A stretch of DNA of 55,146 bases from Streptomyces thermodiastaticus (GTDB lineage: Bacteria; Actinomycetota; Actinomycetes; Streptomycetales; Streptomycetaceae): assembly GCF_014656135.1 (NCBI RefSeq), contig NZ_BNBV01000035.1:1-55146 (forward strand). Direction: 5' to 3'. Below are positions 25,255 through 34,911 of the stretch, piece after piece (within the stretch, counting starts at the first letter, position 1; the number at the start of each line of letters is the position of its first letter). The position numbers and the translations under genes were made by a program. Under the pieces are notes generated by a model. It was not told the DNA's origin. It was given only the letters and a program-made list of their open reading frames with translations, and did no database searches.

Positions 25255-26685
25255 ATGCACGTCCCCGGAACCGCCCCGCAGTCGGCTCCGGCCCCGCAGG
25301 AGACCTCCCCCTCCGGCTCCCCGGCCGCTTCCCCGGACCACGGCACCCCGGCCGCCTCCGACAGCCGGCACGCCCGCCGTTTCGGGCTGCCCGTCGCGAC
25401 CGCGCTGGTCATGGGCAACATCATCGGCGGCGGCATCTTCCTGCTCCCGGCCTCCGTCGCGCCGTACGGCACGGTCAGCCTGCTCGCCTTCGGCGTGCTG
25501 ACCGTCGGCGCCATCGCTCTCGCCCTGGTGTTCGGCCGGCTCGCCGAGCGCACCCCGCTCACCGGCGGCCCGTACGTGTACGCCCGTGAGGCCTTCGGCG
25601 ACTTCGCGGGCTTCCTCGCCGCCTGGGCGTACTGGATCACCACCTGGGTGTCCAACGCCGCGCTCGCCGTCGCCGCCGTCGGATACCTGGACGTGCTGAT
25701 CCCGGTGAACCAGCACCGGTGGACGGCGTGCCTGGCCGCGCTCGTCCTGGGGTGGCTGCCCGCGCTCGCCAACTTCGCCGGCACCCGGTACGTCGGCGCC
25801 GTGCAGCTGGTGTCCACGGTGCTGAAGTTCCTGCCGCTGCTGCTGGTCGCCGTCGGCGGGCTGTTCTTCTTCGACGCGCGCAACCTCGGCCCGTTCAACC
25901 CCGGCGGCGGCAGTCCCGTCGGCGCGGTGTCCGCCTCCGCCGCCATCCTGCTCTTCTCCTATCTGGGCGTGGAGTCCGCCGCGGTCAGCGCCGGAGAGGT
26001 GCAGAACCCGCGCCGCAACGTCGGCCGTGCCACCGTGATCGGCACCGCCGGTGCGGCCCTGGTGTACCTGCTGGGCACGGTGTCGGTGTTCGGCACGGTG
26101 GCCCACGACCGGCTGGTGGCGTCCACCGCGCCGTTCTCCGACGCCGTGAACGCCATGTTCGGCGGCAGCTGGGGCGGCTGGGCCGTCGCGCTGGCCGCGC
26201 TGATCTCGATGACCGGCTGCCTCAACGGCTGGACCCTGCTGAGCGCGCAGACCCCCTACGCCGCCGCGCGGGACGGCCTGTTCCCGGCGGCCTTCGCCCG
26301 CCGGCGGCGCGGTGTGCCGACCGTCGGAGTCGCCGTCACCGTCGTCCTGGCCTCCCTGCTGACCGTCTACAACTACGCCTCCGGCTCGGGGAAGGTCTTC
26401 CAGGTGCTGGTGCTGATCACCACGTTCACCGCGACCGTGCCGTATCTGCTGGCCACCGCCGCGCAGATCTTCCATCTGGTCTCCGGCCGCCGCGAACGGG
26501 TGGACGGACGGCGGCTGGCCCGCGACGCCGTGATCGCGGCGGTCGCCGCGGCGTTCTCGCTGTGGCTGGTCGCGGGCGCCGGCTACGCGGCGGTGTACCA
26601 GGGTGTGCTGTTCCTGTTCGCGGGTGTGCTGGTGTACGCCGTGATGGCGGCCCGGCAGCGGGCGTCGGCCCCGGCCGGCGACTGA
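25255..26685 (+). CDS. APC-superfamily amino acid permease/antiporter
   Basis: The 476-residue protein begins MHVPGTAP. A Pro/Ser-rich cytoplasmic head of about 45 residues precedes 12 predicted helices. MGNIIGGGIFLLP in TM1 is the unwound substrate-binding motif of the basic amino acid/polyamine antiporter group; FSYLGVESAAVSAGEVQNPRRNV (TM6 and after) is also typical. It likely imports or exchanges an amino acid or polyamine. Convergent with the hydrolase gene with a 13-base gap. Substrate not deducible. Confidence 0.9.
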   Translation: MHVPGTAPQSAPAPQETSPSGSPAASPDHGTPAASDSRHARRFGLPVATALVMGNIIGGGIFLLPASVAPYGTVSLLAFGVLTVGAIALALVFGRLAERTPLTGGPYVYAREAFGDFAGFLAAWAYWITTWVSNAALAVAAVGYLDVLIPVNQHRWTACLAALVLGWLPALANFAGTRYVGAVQLVSTVLKFLPLLLVAVGGLFFFDARNLGPFNPGGGSPVGAVSASAAILLFSYLGVESAAVSAGEVQNPRRNVGRATVIGTAGAALVYLLGTVSVFGTVAHDRLVASTAPFSDAVNAMFGGSWGGWAVALAALISMTGCLNGWTLLSAQTPYAAARDGLFPAAFARRRRGVPTVGVAVTVVLASLLTVYNYASGSGKVFQVLVLITTFTATVPYLLATAAQIFHLVSGRRERVDGRRLARDAVIAAVAAAFSLWLVAGAGYAAVYQGVLFLFAGVLVYAVMAARQRASAPAGD

Positions 26686-26698
26686 GCGGGCCCGGGCG

Positions 26699-27526
26699 TC
26701 ACCGGCGGAGGAACTCCAGCAGGTCGGCGGTGAAGCGCTGCTTGTCGCCGTCGACCAGGGCGATGCCGTGGCTGCCGCCCTCGTACACCTTCAGCTCCGC
26801 GCCGGCGATCAGCTGCACGGCCTTGCGGGCGGTGGCGTCGATGGGCACCACGCGGTCGTCGTCGCCGTGCACGATCAGGGTGGGCACGTCGAACGTGCTC
26901 AGGTCGTCGTGGAAGCGGGTGGCGGCGAAGGCGTCCACGCAGGCGACGCCGCCCTCGATGGTCTCCTGCATGGCCATGGACCAGAAGGCGTCCTTGTTGC
27001 CCTGGGTGACCGTGCTGCCGGGACGGCCGGCGGAGAAGAAGGTCTCGGCGATGTCCTTCCAGAACTGCGAGCGCTCTCGCAGGATGCCCGCCTTGAGGTC
27101 GTCGAAGACGCTCTGCGGCACCCCCTCGGGGTTGTCCGGGCCCTGCAGCATCAGCGGAGTGATGGCGGACAGCAGCACGACCGAGCGGACCCGTCCGGTG
27201 CCGTGCCGGCCGATGTACCGGGCGACCTCGCCGCCGCCCATGGAGTGCGCCACCAGGGTGACGTCCCGCAGGTCGAGGTGGTCGAGCAGGTCGGCGAGAT
27301 CGTCGGCGAAGGTGTCGAAGTCGTAGCCGTCCCAGACGGGCGTGGAGCGGCCGTGCCCGCGCCGGTCGTGGGCGACGGCCCGGTACCCGGCGTCCGCCAC
27401 GGCCTTGAGCTGGTCCTGCCAGGCGTCGCCGTTGAGGGGCCAGCCGTGCGAGAACACGACGGGCCGTCCCCGCCCCCAGTCCTTGTAGAAGATCTCCACT
27501 GCGTCGCGGGTGGTGCACACGGGCAT
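26699..27526 (-). CDS. Alpha/beta hydrolase, cofactor-free haloperoxidase type
   Basis: The 275-residue protein begins MPVCTTRD after GAGAGGTGACGAGC. The catalytic triad is visible as HSMGGG (nucleophile Ser), GDDDRVVPID (Asp) and GGSHG (His), with FSHGWPL as the oxyanion segment. Length and motifs fit the non-heme chloroperoxidase/arylesterase subgroup of Streptomyces. These proteins hydrolyse esters and perhydrolyse acetate; true halogenation is doubtful. Cytoplasmic, monocistronic. Confidence 0.9.
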   Translation of the reverse strand: MPVCTTRDAVEIFYKDWGRGRPVVFSHGWPLNGDAWQDQLKAVADAGYRAVAHDRRGHGRSTPVWDGYDFDTFADDLADLLDHLDLRDVTLVAHSMGGGEVARYIGRHGTGRVRSVVLLSAITPLMLQGPDNPEGVPQSVFDDLKAGILRERSQFWKDIAETFFSAGRPGSTVTQGNKDAFWSMAMQETIEGGVACVDAFAATRFHDDLSTFDVPTLIVHGDDDRVVPIDATARKAVQLIAGAELKVYEGGSHGIALVDGDKQRFTADLLEFLRR

Positions 27527-27698
27527 GCTCGTCACCTCTCGTCCAGCCGGGGAAGGCACCCGTCAGGCCCGGCGGCGCGGCGGCGGACCGCGCACCGGCG
27601 GGCACGTCCGCGCCCGACCGGGCCTTCGTCCATCGTCTCCGCCGCGCCGCGTCCCGCAATCCGGCCGCCCGCGGTGGCACCCTCCCTGGACGGCAGGG

Positions 27699-30600
27699 TC
27701 AGGACACCTCGACGAGCAGGTCGCCGCCCTCCACCTGCTGGACGGGGCCGATGGCGAGCCGGGTCACCCGGCCGGCCCTCGGGGCGGTGATGGCGGCCTC
27801 CATCTTCATCGCCTCGATGGTGGCCACGGTCGCCCCGGCTTCCACCTCGTCGCCCTCGGCGACGGCGAGCGTCACCACGCCCGCGAAGGGCGCCGCCACA
27901 TGGCCCGGGTCGGACCGGTCGGCCTTCTCCGTGACGGGGACGTCGCGGGCGGCGGCCCGGTCCCGCACCTGGATCGGGCGCAGCTGCCCGTTCAGGGTGG
28001 CCATCACGGTGCGCATGCCGCGCTCGTCGGCCTCGCCGACGGCCTGCAGCTCGATCAGCAGCCGCACGCCCGGCTCCAGGTCGACGGCGTACTCCGTGGC
28101 CGGGCGCAGCCCGTAGAAGAAGGACCTCGTGTCCAGCACGCCGGTGTCGCCGAAGATGCGGCGGTGTTCCTCGAACTCGCGGGCCGGCCCGGGGAAGAGC
28201 AGCCGGTTCAGGGTGGCGCGCCGGGACTTCTCCAGTCCCCGGCGGTCCTCCTCGCTCAGCTGCCGCACGGGTTTGGCGGGGGCGCGGCCCTTCAGCGCCT
28301 TGGTGCGGAACGGTTCGGGCCAGCCGCCGGGCGGGGTGCCCAGCTCGCCGCGCAGGAAGCCGACGACGGAGTCGGGGATGTCGAACCGGCCGGGGTTCTG
28401 CTCGAACTCCGCGGGATCGACCCCGGCGCCGACCAGGTGCAGCGCCAGGTCGCCGACCACCTTGGAGGTCGGGGTGACCTTGATCAGCCGGCCGAGGATG
28501 CGGTCGGCGGCGGCGTACATCGCCTCGATGTCCTCGAACCGGTCGCCGAGGCCGAGGGCGACGGCCTGGGTGCGCAGGTTGGACAGCTGGCCACCGGGGA
28601 TCTCGTGGTGGTAGACGCGTCCGGTGGGCGCGGCCAGGCCCGCCTCGAACGGGGCGTAGATCCTGCGGACGGCCTCCCAGTACGGTTCCAGGTCGCCGAC
28701 CGCCTTCAGGTCCAGGCCGGTGGGCCGCTCGCCGTGGTCGGTGGCGGCGACCAGCGCGGACAGGGACGGCTGCGAGGTGGTTCCGGCCATGGACGCGACC
28801 GCGCCGTCCACGGCGTCCACGCCCGCCTGGGCGGCGGCGAGGCAGGTGGCGAGCTGGCCGCCCGCGGTGTCGTGGGTGTGCAGGTGGACGGGCAGGCCGA
28901 ACTCGCGGCGCAGCGCGGTCACCAGCCCGACTGCGGCGGGGGCGCGCAGCAGGCCCGCCATGTCCTTGATGGCCAGGACGTGCGCGCCGGCGGCGACGAT
29001 CCGCTCGGCCAGGCGCAGGTAGTAGTCCAGGGTGTAGAGGCGTTCGCCGGGGTCGGACAGGTCGCCGGTGTAGCACAGGGCGACCTCGGCGACCGCGGTG
29101 CCGGTGGCGAGCACGGCGTCGATGGCGGGGCGCATCTGATCGACGTCGTTGAGCGCGTCGAAGATGCGGAAGATGTCGATGCCGGTGGCCGCGGCCTCCT
29201 GGACGAAGGCGTCGGTGACCTCGGTGGGGTACGGGGTGTAGCCGACGGTGTTGCGGCCGCGCAGCAGCATCTGCAGGCAGATGTTGGGCACCGCCTCCCG
29301 CAGCGCGGCGAGTCGTTCCCAGGGGTCCTCGGCGAGGAAGCGCAGGGCGACGTCGTAGGTGGCGCCGCCCCAGCACTCCAGGGAGAGCAGCTGGGGCAGG
29401 GTACGGGCGACGAGCGGGGCGACGGCCAGCAGGTCCTTGGTGCGCACCCGGGTGGCCAGCAGCGACTGGTGGGCGTCGCGGAAGGTGGTGTCGGTCACGG
29501 CCAGGGCGGGGGAGTCCCGCAGGGCGCGGGCGAAGGCCTCGGGGCCGAGGGCGAGCAGCCGCGTGCGGGAGCCGGCGGGGATCTCCCCGTCGGGCAGCGG
29601 GGGCAGTTTGGCGACCGGGTCGGCGGTCGCGGGGCGTTCGCCGTACGGCTTGTTCACGGTGACGTCGGCCAGGTAGGTGAGCAGCTTGGTGCCGCGGTCC
29701 GCGGAGGAGCGGGTGGTCAGCAGGTGCGGGCGCTGCTCGATGAACGACGTCGTGACCCGTCCCGCCTGGAAGTCCGGGTCGTCGAGGACGGCCTGCAGGA
29801 ACGGGATGTTGGTGGCCACGCCCCGGATGCGGAACTCGGCGACCGCGCGCCGGGCCCGGCCGATCGCGGTCGGGAAGTCCCGTCCTCGGCAGGTGAGTTT
29901 GACGAGCAGGGAGTCGAAGTGCGCGCTGATCTCGGTGCCCGCGTGGGTGGTGCCGCCGTCCAGGCGGATGCCGGAGCCGCCCGGTGAGCGGTAGGCGCTG
30001 ATCCGGCCGGTGTCGGGACGGAAGCCGTTGGCGGGGTCCTCGGTGGTGATACGGCACTGCAGGGCCGCGCCGCGCAGCCGCACCGTGTCCTGGGACAGTC
30101 CGAGGCCGGCCAGCGACTCCCCGGCGGCGATGCGGAGCTGAGCCTGCACCAGGTCGACGTCGGTGACCTCCTCGGTCACGGTGTGCTCGACCTGGATGCG
30201 CGGGTTCATCTCGATGAAGACGTGGTTGCCGTCCCGGTCCACCAGGAACTCCACCGTGCCAGCGTTGCGGTAGCCGATGGCGCGGGCGAAACGCACCGCG
30301 TCCGCGCAGATCCGCTCCCGCAGCGCCGGGTCGAGGTGGGGCGCGGGGGCCATCTCGATGACCTTCTGGTGGCGGCGCTGCACCGAGCAGTCCCGTTCGA
30401 AGAGGTGGATGACGTCGCCGTGGTGGTCGGCGAGGATCTGCACCTCGATGTGGCGCGGCTCGACCACGGCCTTCTCCAGGAAGACGGTGGGGTCACCGAA
30501 CGCGGAGGCGGCTTCCCGGCCGGCCGCCTCGACGGCCTCCGGCAGCTGGGCGGGGTCCTCCACCCGCCGCATGCCGCGGCCGCCTCCCCCGGCCACGGCC

Positions 30601-31073
30601 TTGACGAACAGCGGGAAGCCGATCCGCTCGGCGGCCCGCGCCAGTTCCGCGACGTCGGTGGAGGGCACCGAGGAGCCCAGCACCGGCACACCCGCCTCCT
30701 TGGCGGCCGCCACCGCGCGGGCCTTGTTGCCCGTCAGTTCCAGCACGGAGGCGTCCGGGCCGACGAAGGTGATGCCCTCCCGGGCGCAGGCGCGCGCCAG
30801 CTGGGGGTTCTCCGACAGGAAGCCGTAGCCCGGGTAGACGGCGTCGGCGCCGGCTCTGAGCGCCGCCCGGACGATCTCCTCCACGGACAGATAGGCCCGC
30901 ACCGGATGCCCGGGCTCGCCGATCTCGTAGGCCTCGTCGGCCTTGAGCCGGTGCAGGGAATTGCGGTCCTCGTAGGGGAAGACGGCCACGGTGCGCGCGC
31001 CCAGTTCGTAGCCGGCGCGGAATGCGCGGATCGCGATCTCGCCGCGGTTGGCGACCAGTACCTTGCGGAACAT
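27699..31073 (-). CDS. pyc: Pyruvate carboxylase
   Basis: The 1124-residue protein is of normal full length for a single-chain pyruvate carboxylase. Domains: biotin carboxylase, residues about 1-450 (VANRGEIAIRAFRA start, AGGGGRGMR ATP loop, FIEMNPRIQVEHTVTE); carboxyltransferase, about 530-800 (TDTTFRDAHQSLLATR, IKDMAGLL, HTHDTAG); PYC/OADA linker; and biotinyl carrier domain with EAMKMEA and the biotin lysine near residue 1090. It makes oxaloacetate from pyruvate, bicarbonate and ATP to refill the TCA cycle. It is cytoplasmic and apparently monocistronic. Confidence 0.98.
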   Translation of the reverse strand: MFRKVLVANRGEIAIRAFRAGYELGARTVAVFPYEDRNSLHRLKADEAYEIGEPGHPVRAYLSVEEIVRAALRAGADAVYPGYGFLSENPQLARACAREGITFVGPDASVLELTGNKARAVAAAKEAGVPVLGSSVPSTDVAELARAAERIGFPLFVKAVAGGGGRGMRRVEDPAQLPEAVEAAGREAASAFGDPTVFLEKAVVEPRHIEVQILADHHGDVIHLFERDCSVQRRHQKVIEMAPAPHLDPALRERICADAVRFARAIGYRNAGTVEFLVDRDGNHVFIEMNPRIQVEHTVTEEVTDVDLVQAQLRIAAGESLAGLGLSQDTVRLRGAALQCRITTEDPANGFRPDTGRISAYRSPGGSGIRLDGGTTHAGTEISAHFDSLLVKLTCRGRDFPTAIGRARRAVAEFRIRGVATNIPFLQAVLDDPDFQAGRVTTSFIEQRPHLLTTRSSADRGTKLLTYLADVTVNKPYGERPATADPVAKLPPLPDGEIPAGSRTRLLALGPEAFARALRDSPALAVTDTTFRDAHQSLLATRVRTKDLLAVAPLVARTLPQLLSLECWGGATYDVALRFLAEDPWERLAALREAVPNICLQMLLRGRNTVGYTPYPTEVTDAFVQEAAATGIDIFRIFDALNDVDQMRPAIDAVLATGTAVAEVALCYTGDLSDPGERLYTLDYYLRLAERIVAAGAHVLAIKDMAGLLRAPAAVGLVTALRREFGLPVHLHTHDTAGGQLATCLAAAQAGVDAVDGAVASMAGTTSQPSLSALVAATDHGERPTGLDLKAVGDLEPYWEAVRRIYAPFEAGLAAPTGRVYHHEIPGGQLSNLRTQAVALGLGDRFEDIEAMYAAADRILGRLIKVTPTSKVVGDLALHLVGAGVDPAEFEQNPGRFDIPDSVVGFLRGELGTPPGGWPEPFRTKALKGRAPAKPVRQLSEEDRRGLEKSRRATLNRLLFPGPAREFEEHRRIFGDTGVLDTRSFFYGLRPATEYAVDLEPGVRLLIELQAVGEADERGMRTVMATLNGQLRPIQVRDRAAARDVPVTEKADRSDPGHVAAPFAGVVTLAVAEGDEVEAGATVATIEAMKMEAAITAPRAGRVTRLAIGPVQQVEGGDLLVEVS

Positions 31074-31345
31074 CGTGGATCCCTTCGGCCTGCCCGGTGA
31101 CGGAAGACCATGGTGTCGGCGCCACCGGCGCGACGCCAGGTGAGCGCACCACTCTCCCGGCCGTGCCCTGGGCCGTGGACAGGTGAACCGGGCCACTCGT
31201 CCCGGTGACGACCGGCGAGCCCCACCCCCCGCATCGCCGTCACCCGCGCCGAATGTCCCTGATTGGTAACAGCCGGATCCCGGACGGCTGTTCGATCGTC
31301 TTGATCTGTGCAAGATCCACACACACGACGAGGAGCAGTGCGGAC

Positions 31346-32140
31346 ATGGTGCGGCATGGGGGCGGACGGGGCTGGCGCGGCCGGGTGCTCGCGGCGACCC
31401 TGGGGGTGGCGGTGCTGGCGACCACGGCCTCGGTGTGGACCGCGCAGGCACATCCGGTGCGGCACGAGCGGACGGACGCCGCTGCGCGGCCGTCCCCGAC
31501 GGTCGCCGGGGCGCCGGGTGCGGTGCCCGCCGACGTGCCCCGGAGCATCGTCCACGCCTCCGACCGAGGCGCCCGGGGGGTCAACATCACCATCGACGAC
31601 GGGCCGGACTCGGTGTGGACCCCGCAGGTGCTGCAGGTGCTGCGGGACAACGGCGTCAAGGCCACGTTCTGCATGGTGGGTCCGCAGGCGCGGGCGCACC
31701 CGGACCTGGTGAAGGCGGTCGTGGCGGACGGGCACCGGCTGTGCGACCACAGCGTCGCGCACGACACCGGCATGGATCACAAGGCGGAGTCGTATCAGCG
31801 GCAGCAGATCCTGGACGCCGAGCGGATGATCACCGAGGCGTCCGGGGGCGTGCGCCCCGTGTACTACCGGGCGCCGGGCGGCGCGTTCACCCCGTACAGC
31901 CGCGAGGTGGCCGCCTCCCACGGCATGCGGCCGCTGGGCTGGAACGTGGACTCCAAGGACTTCGAACGTCCGGGCACGGCCGCCATCGTCGCCACGGTGA
32001 AGCAGGAGGTCGCCAACGGGCCGACGATCCTGTTCCACGACGCGGGCGGCGACCGCTCCCAGACCGTGGACGCGCTGCGCCAGGTCCTGCCCTGGCTGAA
32101 GCAGCAGGGGTACACGTTCGGTTTCCCTGTGGTGCGCTGA
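31346..32140 (+). CDS. Secreted polysaccharide deacetylase (CE4)
   Basis: The 264-residue protein begins MVRHGGGRG after GAGGAG. A signal peptide runs to about residue 36 (AQAHP). The NodB domain has TIDDGPDSVWT (catalytic base and metal Asp), HSVAHD (two metal His), RAPGGAF and LFHDAGGDR (catalytic His). CE4 enzymes remove acetyl groups from chitin, peptidoglycan or xylan outside the cell. No binding module is attached, so the substrate is unclear. Confidence 0.93.
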   Translation: MVRHGGGRGWRGRVLAATLGVAVLATTASVWTAQAHPVRHERTDAAARPSPTVAGAPGAVPADVPRSIVHASDRGARGVNITIDDGPDSVWTPQVLQVLRDNGVKATFCMVGPQARAHPDLVKAVVADGHRLCDHSVAHDTGMDHKAESYQRQQILDAERMITEASGGVRPVYYRAPGGAFTPYSREVAASHGMRPLGWNVDSKDFERPGTAAIVATVKQEVANGPTILFHDAGGDRSQTVDALRQVLPWLKQQGYTFGFPVVR

Positions 32141-32222
32141 GCGTGACCGGCGCGGCGCCGGGGGTTTCACCGGACCCGATCAGGTGACCCGGAGGACGCA
32201 CTACCCGGATCCGGAGGCGGTC

Positions 32223-32378
32223 ATGATCCTCCTTGGCGTCATCCTTCTCGTCGTCGGTCTCGTCACCGGCATCTCCATTCTGTGGACGATCGGCATCATC
32301 CTGGCGGTGATCGGCGCCGTCCTGTGGCTGCTGGGTGCCACGGGGCACGCGGTGGCCGGCCACCGGCACTACTGGTGA
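32223..32378 (+). CDS. Small hydrophobic membrane protein (DUF6131-like)
   Basis: Only 51 residues, starting at the ATG at 32223 after GGAGGCGG. Nearly the whole length is two hydrophobic helices (MILLGVILLVVGLVTG and ILAVIGAVLWLLGATG) ending in GHRHYW. This matches the DUF6131 type common in Streptomyces. Function unknown. Confidence 0.8.
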   Translation: MILLGVILLVVGLVTGISILWTIGIILAVIGAVLWLLGATGHAVAGHRHYW

Positions 32379-32587
32379 CCGGCCGCACCGGCGGCCGGTC
32401 CGCACCCGATGCCGGGCCGTGAGGCCCGACGGCACCGAGCCCCGTGCACCCTCATGGTGCGCGGGGCTCACTCGTCTGCCGGCCCGGGGTGCTCCGTACG
32501 GGCGTCGGCGGTGCCTACGTGCCTCCGGGACGGGTAGCCGCAGAAGCGGACGATACATGACGCACCGTGACTCATCGAGGCAATCAC

Positions 32588-33076
32588 ATGGCCGTCCCGC
32601 TCGGGCACCTGGGACCGCAGGGGCCGGACCGGCACAGCAGGACGCCCGCCGCGCTGCGCTGGGACGCCCGCTGGCACAGTGGCGCGATCAGTGCCGCCGA
32701 CGCCCGCGCGGCGGTCGGCCGCTTCCTGGACCGGATCCGCGCCACCGGCCGCGTCGCCGTGCCCGACCGCCTGGCGCAGGACGCGCAGCTGGTGGTCAGC
32801 GAACTGATCACCAATGTGGTGCAGCACGCCCCCGGCCTGTGCGGCCTGGGGGTGGAGGTGCGGCCGGACAACGGCCAGGTGGAGATCAGCGTGTGGGACA
32901 CCTCGCCGGTGCCGCCGACCCGGCGCCCGCCCGACGGCCGGCGGGTCGGCGGTCACGGCATGGAGATCGTCGGGGCGGTCTGCCAGGCGGTCACGGTGAC
33001 GGCTCTGCCCGCTTCCGGCAAGCGGGTCACGGCCCGTCTGGCGCCGCCGGCACCCTGTCCGCCGGACGCCGGCTGA
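32588..33076 (+). CDS. RsbW-like ATP-binding regulatory protein
   Basis: The 162-residue protein begins MAVPLGHLG, seven bases after CGAGG. It has a GHKL ATPase fold with the N box ELITNVVQHAPG and the G-box region GGHGMEIV. Such small single-domain ATPases in Streptomyces act as anti-sigma factors or serine kinases in stress and development switches. No sigma factor or anti-anti-sigma gene is adjacent. Confidence 0.87.
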   Translation: MAVPLGHLGPQGPDRHSRTPAALRWDARWHSGAISAADARAAVGRFLDRIRATGRVAVPDRLAQDAQLVVSELITNVVQHAPGLCGLGVEVRPDNGQVEISVWDTSPVPPTRRPPDGRRVGGHGMEIVGAVCQAVTVTALPASGKRVTARLAPPAPCPPDAG

Positions 33077-33186
33077 CCGGTCCGGCCCGCACCGGCCGTA
33101 CCCCTGAGGTGCCGGACGGACTGCGGATGCGGCGCCCGCGGAGGTCGGAGATGCTGAGAGGGAACCACGCCGCTAAGGAGTGCGCC

Positions 33187-33381
33187 ATGAGCATGATGGA
33201 CAAGCTCAAGAGCATGCTGCGGGAGCACCGGCAACACGCCGAGAGGGCCGTCGACAAGGGCGGTGACTACGTCGACGACCGCACGCAGGGCAAGTACGGC
33301 GGCCAGGTCGACAAGGGCCAGGAGCGCATGCGTCAGGAGCTGCGCGACCAGGACCGTGGCCCCGACCAGCCCCCGCGGTGA
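33187..33381 (+). CDS. Small MT0933-type 'antitoxin' family protein
   Basis: The 64-residue hydrophilic protein starts at ATG 33187 after AAGGAG. The sequence MDKLKSMLREH ... DKGGDYVDDRTQGKYGGQVDKGQ matches the MT0933-like antitoxin family. No toxin gene is adjacent, and the family may be a general stress protein. Function uncertain. Confidence 0.8.
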   Translation: MSMMDKLKSMLREHRQHAERAVDKGGDYVDDRTQGKYGGQVDKGQERMRQELRDQDRGPDQPPR

Positions 33382-33486
33382 CGGCGCGGCCCGCGGCACG
33401 CGCCGCGGGCCGCAACCGGTCCCGGGGCACGCTCCGCGGGCCGCGGTGGCACATCAGGGCATGTATCGGGGAACCCAGGGCACGTA

Positions 33487-34281
33487 TCAGGGAACGCGGG
33501 CGACACCGGCGTAGATGCCGCAGTCCTCGCTGCGCGGCGCGGGCTCGGACTTGGCCCACTCGGTGGCCGTGACCAGGCCGGGTTCGACCAGTTCCAGCCC
33601 CTCGAAGAACCGCGCGACCTCCTCGCGGGTGCGGAAGGCCAGAGGTATGCCGCCCTTGGCGTATTCGTCGACGACCTGCTGCGACAGTTCCGGGTACAGG
33701 TCGCTGGAGGCGTGCGAGAGCACCAGGTGGCTGCCCGGCGGGAGCACACGCACCAGCTCGCGGACGATGCCGTGGGCGTCCTGCTCGTCGGTGATGAAGT
33801 GCATCAGGGCGATCAGGGACAGCACGACGGGGCGGGAGAAGTCGAGCACCTTCCGGGCGTGCTCGACGATCTGCTCCGGCCGGCGCACATCGGCCTGGAT
33901 GTAGTCCGTGGCGCCCTCGGGGCGGCTCACCAGCAGCGCCTCGGCGTGGCGCAGGACGATCGGGTCGTTGTCCGTGTAGACCACCCGGGCCGTGGGCACG
34001 ATGCGCTGGACGACCTGGTGCAGGTTCGGTTCGGTGGGGATGCCGGTGCCGATGTCCAGGAACTGGTCGATGCCCTGGGACGCGAGCCAGGCCACCGCGC
34101 GGTGCATGAACTCACGGTTCTGCCGCGCGGCGTCGTGCGCCTCGGGCGGCAGCTTGCGGCCGACCGCCTCGTCCACGGGGTAGTTGTCCTTGCCCCCGAG
34201 CAGCCAGTCGTAGACGCGAGCCGGGTGGGCCCGGCTGGTGTCTATGGGCGCGGACGGGAGGTCGGGTGTGCCGGTCGCCAT
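33487..34281 (-). CDS. DUF574-type SAM-dependent methyltransferase
   Basis: The 264-residue protein begins MATGTPDLPS at 34281 after TTGGAG. Family marks are HPARVYDWLLGGKDNYPVD near the N-terminus, FLDIGTGIPTEPN (SAM-binding motif I) and VVYTDNDPIVLRHA (motif II). This S-adenosyl methyltransferase family is strongly expanded in Streptomyces and of unknown substrate. A ten-base palindrome CGTACGTACG lies 13-22 bases before the start and could be an operator. Confidence 0.92.
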   Translation of the reverse strand: MATGTPDLPSAPIDTSRAHPARVYDWLLGGKDNYPVDEAVGRKLPPEAHDAARQNREFMHRAVAWLASQGIDQFLDIGTGIPTEPNLHQVVQRIVPTARVVYTDNDPIVLRHAEALLVSRPEGATDYIQADVRRPEQIVEHARKVLDFSRPVVLSLIALMHFITDEQDAHGIVRELVRVLPPGSHLVLSHASSDLYPELSQQVVDEYAKGGIPLAFRTREEVARFFEGLELVEPGLVTATEWAKSEPAPRSEDCGIYAGVARVP

Positions 34282-34911
34282 GGCGTACTCCAACGTACGT
34301 ACGAGTGCATCGAGCGGATCGAGCAGGCAAGTCGATCTCTGTAGTCTCGCACATCATCTGCCCTTCGGGTAAGCACAGTTGGCGATCTCCGCAGCACGGC
34401 GGGGGACGTGGTCCGGCCGGTCCTGGCCGGCCCGCCCGGTCGCCCGCGGTGCCGGCGCACCTGGTTCCCGGAGCGGTCCGGGCCCGGCGCGCTCCCCCGC
34501 CGAGCGGGCCGGCGGGACCGGGCGGCGGCGACATGCGGGCCGGGTCACCCGTGAGACGGAACGTGCGCAGCAGCCGGGGGAAGGCCGGCATGGGACGGGG
34601 CGCGAGCGGGTCGAATCACAGGGTCCCGGGCGACGGTCACGGCCCGTCAGCAATGCCGGGCGCAGTCGTCCACCGAGGGGAAGCCCGCCTGTGCAGACCT
34701 CGACCGCCGTCGGAGGATGCGATGCCCGCCGCGCCGTGCCCGTCCGTTCCCGCTGCGGATGTGACGGCCCGGGGGAGGCCGTGTGCCGGCAGGCGGCCCG
34801 GACGGTGGTGGGTGCGTCGTTCCGCCCCGTGCCGCGCGGCCGGCCGCGCCGGCCCGCGCCCGGCCGCCGGGCCGCCGTCCTGCCCTCCTGCCGCGTGACC
34901 CGAGGTGATCC
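34282..34911. other. 630-base region with no supported gene
   Basis: Besides the CGTACGTACG palindrome at 34294-34303 and the ribosome site of the gene starting at 34912, I find nothing. Open frames here lack ribosome sites and recognisable sequence. Confidence 0.5.

Noticed and set aside
34282..34911. Open frames in the 630-base gap as small genes
   Set aside because: No ribosome sites, no recognisable motifs and inconsistent codon composition on either strand.
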